In this document: piece by piece, positions 61,899-64,000 of the stretch
Position numbering within the stretch: the first letter of the stretch is position 1
Layout of the letters: every line of letters begins with the position of its first letter
Assembly (NCBI RefSeq): GCF_014695395.1
Contig: NZ_JACJOF010000011.1
Coordinates: 62,001 to 126,000 of the forward strand
Direction of reading: 5' to 3'
DNA: 64,000 nucleotides
Source: Nodosilinea sp. FACHB-131
GTDB lineage: Bacteria; Cyanobacteriota; Cyanobacteriia; Phormidesmidales; Phormidesmidaceae
The notes under the pieces: generated by a model
Databases searched by the model: none
What the model was told of the DNA's origin: nothing
Seen by the model: only the letters and a program-made list of their open reading frames with translations
Made by a program: the position numbers and the translations under genes

Positions 61899-62542
61899 TG
61901 CACATTCCCGACGGAATCTTACCAGCCCAGGTTTGTGCGGCTGGGTACGCCATAACTGGAGTAGCAACCTGGTATTCCCTGCGGCAGATTAACCGGAAGC
62001 CCGACCCTGCTGCCGAAATCCCCAAGGCGTCGCTGTTGACGGCGGCGTTTTTTGTGGCGTCGTCTATTTACATTCCGGTGCCGCCCGCCAGCGTTCACTT
62101 AATTTTGAACGGGCTGCTGGGGGTGGTGCTGGGCTATTTTGCTTTTCCAGCCATTCTGATTGGCCTATTTTTTCAGGCGCTAGTGATTGGCCACGGGGGC
62201 ATCACCACCCTGGGGATCAACGCGGCGATGATGGGCATTCCGGCACTGCTGGCGTACCACATTTTTCAGAGCCGTAACGCTGTGGGCAAGATGCTCAAGG
62301 AGCCGACCCGCACGGGGGTATTTTCTTTTTTAGGCGGTGCCTTGGGCCTAGGGATCGCGGCCCTGATCTTTCTGGCACTGATCATTTTCAACATTCCTGC
62401 TGAGCTCAATGCGGGAGCCGAGCAGGCGGCGGTGCTGACGCTGTCGGTGGGTCACATACCCCTGGCCATTATTGAAGGCATATTTACGACCATGCTGGTG
62501 CTATTTTTGCGCCGGGTAAAGCCCGAGCTGCTGGAGGGTTAG
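61898..62542 (+). CDS. cbiM: Cobalt/nickel ECF transporter substrate-binding subunit CbiM/NikM
   Basis: A 214-residue integral S-component with about seven helices. The N-terminal M-H-I-P-D-G is the metal-binding strap: the Met1 amine and His2 coordinate Ni2+ or Co2+. The V-P-P-A-S-V-H-L-I-L-N-G segment near residue 61 (with the second conserved His) and G-H-G-G-I-T-T-L-G-I-N near 99 complete the site. The start is GTG, overlapping the previous stop in TAGTG. Motifs do not tell nickel from cobalt. Confidence 0.95.
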   Translation: MHIPDGILPAQVCAAGYAITGVATWYSLRQINRKPDPAAEIPKASLLTAAFFVASSIYIPVPPASVHLILNGLLGVVLGYFAFPAILIGLFFQALVIGHGGITTLGINAAMMGIPALLAYHIFQSRNAVGKMLKEPTRTGVFSFLGGALGLGIAALIFLALIIFNIPAELNAGAEQAAVLTLSVGHIPLAIIEGIFTTMLVLFLRRVKPELLEG

Positions 62543-62548
62543 GCCACC

Positions 62549-63346
62549 ATGGGAGCCGCCAATCTTGATACCTACGTGCACCGCGAGTCGGTGATTCATC
62601 GCTGGTCGCCCCGGCTGAAGCTGGTCAGTCTGGTGGCGCTGATGTTTGCCTTTGCCATGGTGCGCCAGCTCACCCTGGTGCCCTGGATGCTGGCGCTGGC
62701 GGCCACGCTGTACGGGCTATCTGGGCTGCCAGTGTCGTTTTTGCGACAGCGGCTGAGCTATCCGGGACTATTTATTCTGTCGTTGGTGGTGGTGCTGCCG
62801 CTGACGGTGGGCGATACGGTGCTGGGGCAGTGGGGTTGGCTGACCCTACGCCAGGAGGGGTTGCAGGCGACGCTGCTAATTGTGGGGCGGTTTTTGTCGA
62901 TTTTGACCCTGGGGTTTATTTTGCTGGGGACGACACCGTTTTTGACCCTGCTAAACGCGATGCGATCGCTCGGTCTACCCACCATTTTGGCGGATATGAC
63001 GTTGCTTTCGTACCGCTACCTGTTTGAGATCGCCACCATGCTGGCCACTATGCAGCAGGCCATGCGGCTGCGGGGCTTTGGCCAGCGGCGGCAGCGCTGG
63101 CTGCGGATCAACGGTCAAGTGATGCAACAGCTAGCCATGCTGGCGGGCAATCTGCTGATTCGCAGCTATGAGCAGTCTGACCGGGTCTACCGGGCTATGC
63201 GGTTGCGAGGCTACGGCTACGGAGGAAAGATAGTGGTGGGCCAGAGTGCGGCGGCGCAGCCCAGTACCCTGAGCTGGATGCTGGCGGCGGCGGTGCTGAC
63301 GGCAGCGGTAAGCTTAGTAATCGCTGAAGGACTTTTGCGCCTGTGA
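62549..63346 (+). CDS. cbiQ: ECF transporter transmembrane coupling subunit CbiQ/NikQ
   Basis: A 265-residue T-component. Its hydrophobic N-terminal half has about five helices. Two coupling helices carry A-M-R-L-R-G-F near residue 171 and A-M-R-L-R-G-Y-G near 216, the twin A-x-x-x-R-G signatures that dock on the ATPase. It starts six bases after cbiM and its stop overlaps the cbiO start (TGATG). Confidence 0.95.
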   Translation: MGAANLDTYVHRESVIHRWSPRLKLVSLVALMFAFAMVRQLTLVPWMLALAATLYGLSGLPVSFLRQRLSYPGLFILSLVVVLPLTVGDTVLGQWGWLTLRQEGLQATLLIVGRFLSILTLGFILLGTTPFLTLLNAMRSLGLPTILADMTLLSYRYLFEIATMLATMQQAMRLRGFGQRRQRWLRINGQVMQQLAMLAGNLLIRSYEQSDRVYRAMRLRGYGYGGKIVVGQSAAAQPSTLSWMLAAAVLTAAVSLVIAEGLLRL

Positions 63347-64000
63347 TGGAGATGCCTATGATGAATTCGATTTCGACTGGGTTTGACCCCTTAGCCATGG
63401 CCCAAAAGCCTCTGCGGGAGGCGATCGCGGCTCGCGACCTCTGCTTTGGCTACCCTGACCAGCCCGAGGTGCTGGGGAATATTTCGCTGACGATTGGCGA
63501 GGGCGATCGCGTCGGCATTATTGGCCACAACGGCTGCGGCAAGACCACGCTGTTTATGCTGCTGTGCGGCGTGCTCGCCCCCGCTGGCGGAACCATTCAC
63601 CTGTTTGGCGAACCCCTCAAGCCCGGCCAGTTTCGTCCCGAGGTGGGGCTGCTGTTCCAAGACCCCGACGATCAGCTATTCTCGGCCTCGGTGCGCGACG
63701 ACCTGGCCTTTGGCCCCCAAAACATGGGCCTTGACCCGGCTGAGGTGGCGGCGCGGGTCGCCCAGGCTGCCGATATGGCGGGCATCACCCACCTGCTCGA
63801 TCGCCTGCCCCACCACCTGTCGGGGGGTGAAAAGCAGATGGTGGCGATCGCCGGTCTTTTGGCCATGACTCCCCAGATCATTCTCTACGACGAACCCACG
63901 GCCAGCCTCGACCTGCGTACCCGCCGTCGCCTGATTCGCTTTTTGCAAAACTCCACCGAGACCGTGCTGATCTCCTCCCACGATTTGGAGTTTGTGCTGG
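63346..64000 (+). CDS. cbiO: ECF transporter ATPase CbiO/NikO (3' truncated)
   Basis: An ABC ATPase running off the window end after 218 codons. Walker A is G-H-N-G-C-G-K-T-T near residue 60, the Q-loop L-F-Q-D-P-D-D-Q-L-F near 105, the signature L-S-G-G-E-K-Q near 160, Walker B I-I-L-Y-D-E-P-T near 180, and the switch H in S-S-H-D near 211. D-D-Q-L-F after the Q-loop is typical of ECF ATPases. The ATG at 63346 overlaps the cbiQ stop; in-frame ATGs at 63352, 63358 and 63361 are alternatives. Confidence 0.95.
   Translation, partial: MEMPMMNSISTGFDPLAMAQKPLREAIAARDLCFGYPDQPEVLGNISLTIGEGDRVGIIGHNGCGKTTLFMLLCGVLAPAGGTIHLFGEPLKPGQFRPEVGLLFQDPDDQLFSASVRDDLAFGPQNMGLDPAEVAARVAQAADMAGITHLLDRLPHHLSGGEKQMVAIAGLLAMTPQIILYDEPTASLDLRTRRRLIRFLQNSTETVLISSHDLEFVL

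Noticed and set aside
1-64000. tRNA, rRNA, CRISPR array, transposase or phage genes
   Set aside because: Each intergenic interval was read for cloverleaf arms with a GGTTCGA-like loop, regular direct repeats and recombinase motifs; none was found, although a weak tRNA could be missed by eye.

Overview
This window reads as chromosome of a filamentous-type cyanobacterium of the Leptolyngbya/Nodosilinea/Phormidium kind. The evidence is an ndhA-ndhI-ndhG-ndhE cluster, the photosystem I assembly gene ycf3, ADP-glucose pyrophosphorylase, many proteins known only from cyanobacteria (DUF3177, DUF3288, DUF3352, DUF3105 types) and very frequent HIP1 octamers (GCGATCGC) inside and between genes. The genus is an inference from general character. 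No rRNA, tRNA, CRISPR array, transposase or prophage gene was found.

Layout. 1-6.3 kb is housekeeping and photosynthesis: the 3' end of citrate synthase, the ndh operon with its terminator, NAD kinase, ycf3 and gatC. 6.5-11.4 kb holds a TRAP transporter split into two convergent units, a HepT-MntA toxin-antitoxin pair and a polysaccharide-deacetylase/allantoinase-like gene. 11.8-18.1 kb has PAPS reductase, a 1369-residue hybrid sensor kinase and a single-domain response regulator. 18.3-25.2 kb is the most unusual block: a small membrane protein, glgC, a 1023-residue membrane protein with about eight degenerate 90-residue helical repeats, and a divergent CsbD stress-protein gene. The small and the large membrane proteins appear to share the same N-terminal membrane domain.

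25.5-36.1 kb carries an SDR dehydrogenase, an MFS sugar-type carrier, small conserved cyanobacterial proteins, glmU, an FTR1-type iron permease whose 3' end runs into a G-rich simple repeat, gamma-glutamyltransferase, mnmA and a metal-type MerR regulator. 36.2-45.6 kb has a DUF3105 protein, a fused double ArsA ATPase, a response regulator with a coiled-coil tail, an MscS channel, the cytochrome c assembly protein CcsA and a DUF3352 protein. 45.9-54.7 kb contains an atypical photolyase/cryptochrome, a GH10 xylanase-like enzyme with a twin-arginine leader, a GH1 beta-glucosidase, and an acyltransferase plus processive GT2 pair likely to make or modify an exopolysaccharide. 54.8-60.2 kb is a mixed run: NERD, GNAT, 2OG-oxygenase, GDPD, arsenosugar-type glycosyltransferase, DUF4231 and geranylgeranyl-reductase-family proteins. 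60.5 kb to the end is a tightly overlapped nickel/cobalt ECF transport operon: lipoprotein, small exported protein, CbiM, CbiQ and a truncated CbiO.

The best candidates for something little described are the repeat-protein/CsbD block, the accessory lipoprotein of the metal ECF operon, the acyltransferase with an extra C-terminal module, and the photolyase whose flavin-side active-site segment is altered. Family names are from recognition of sequence motifs; no database search was run.
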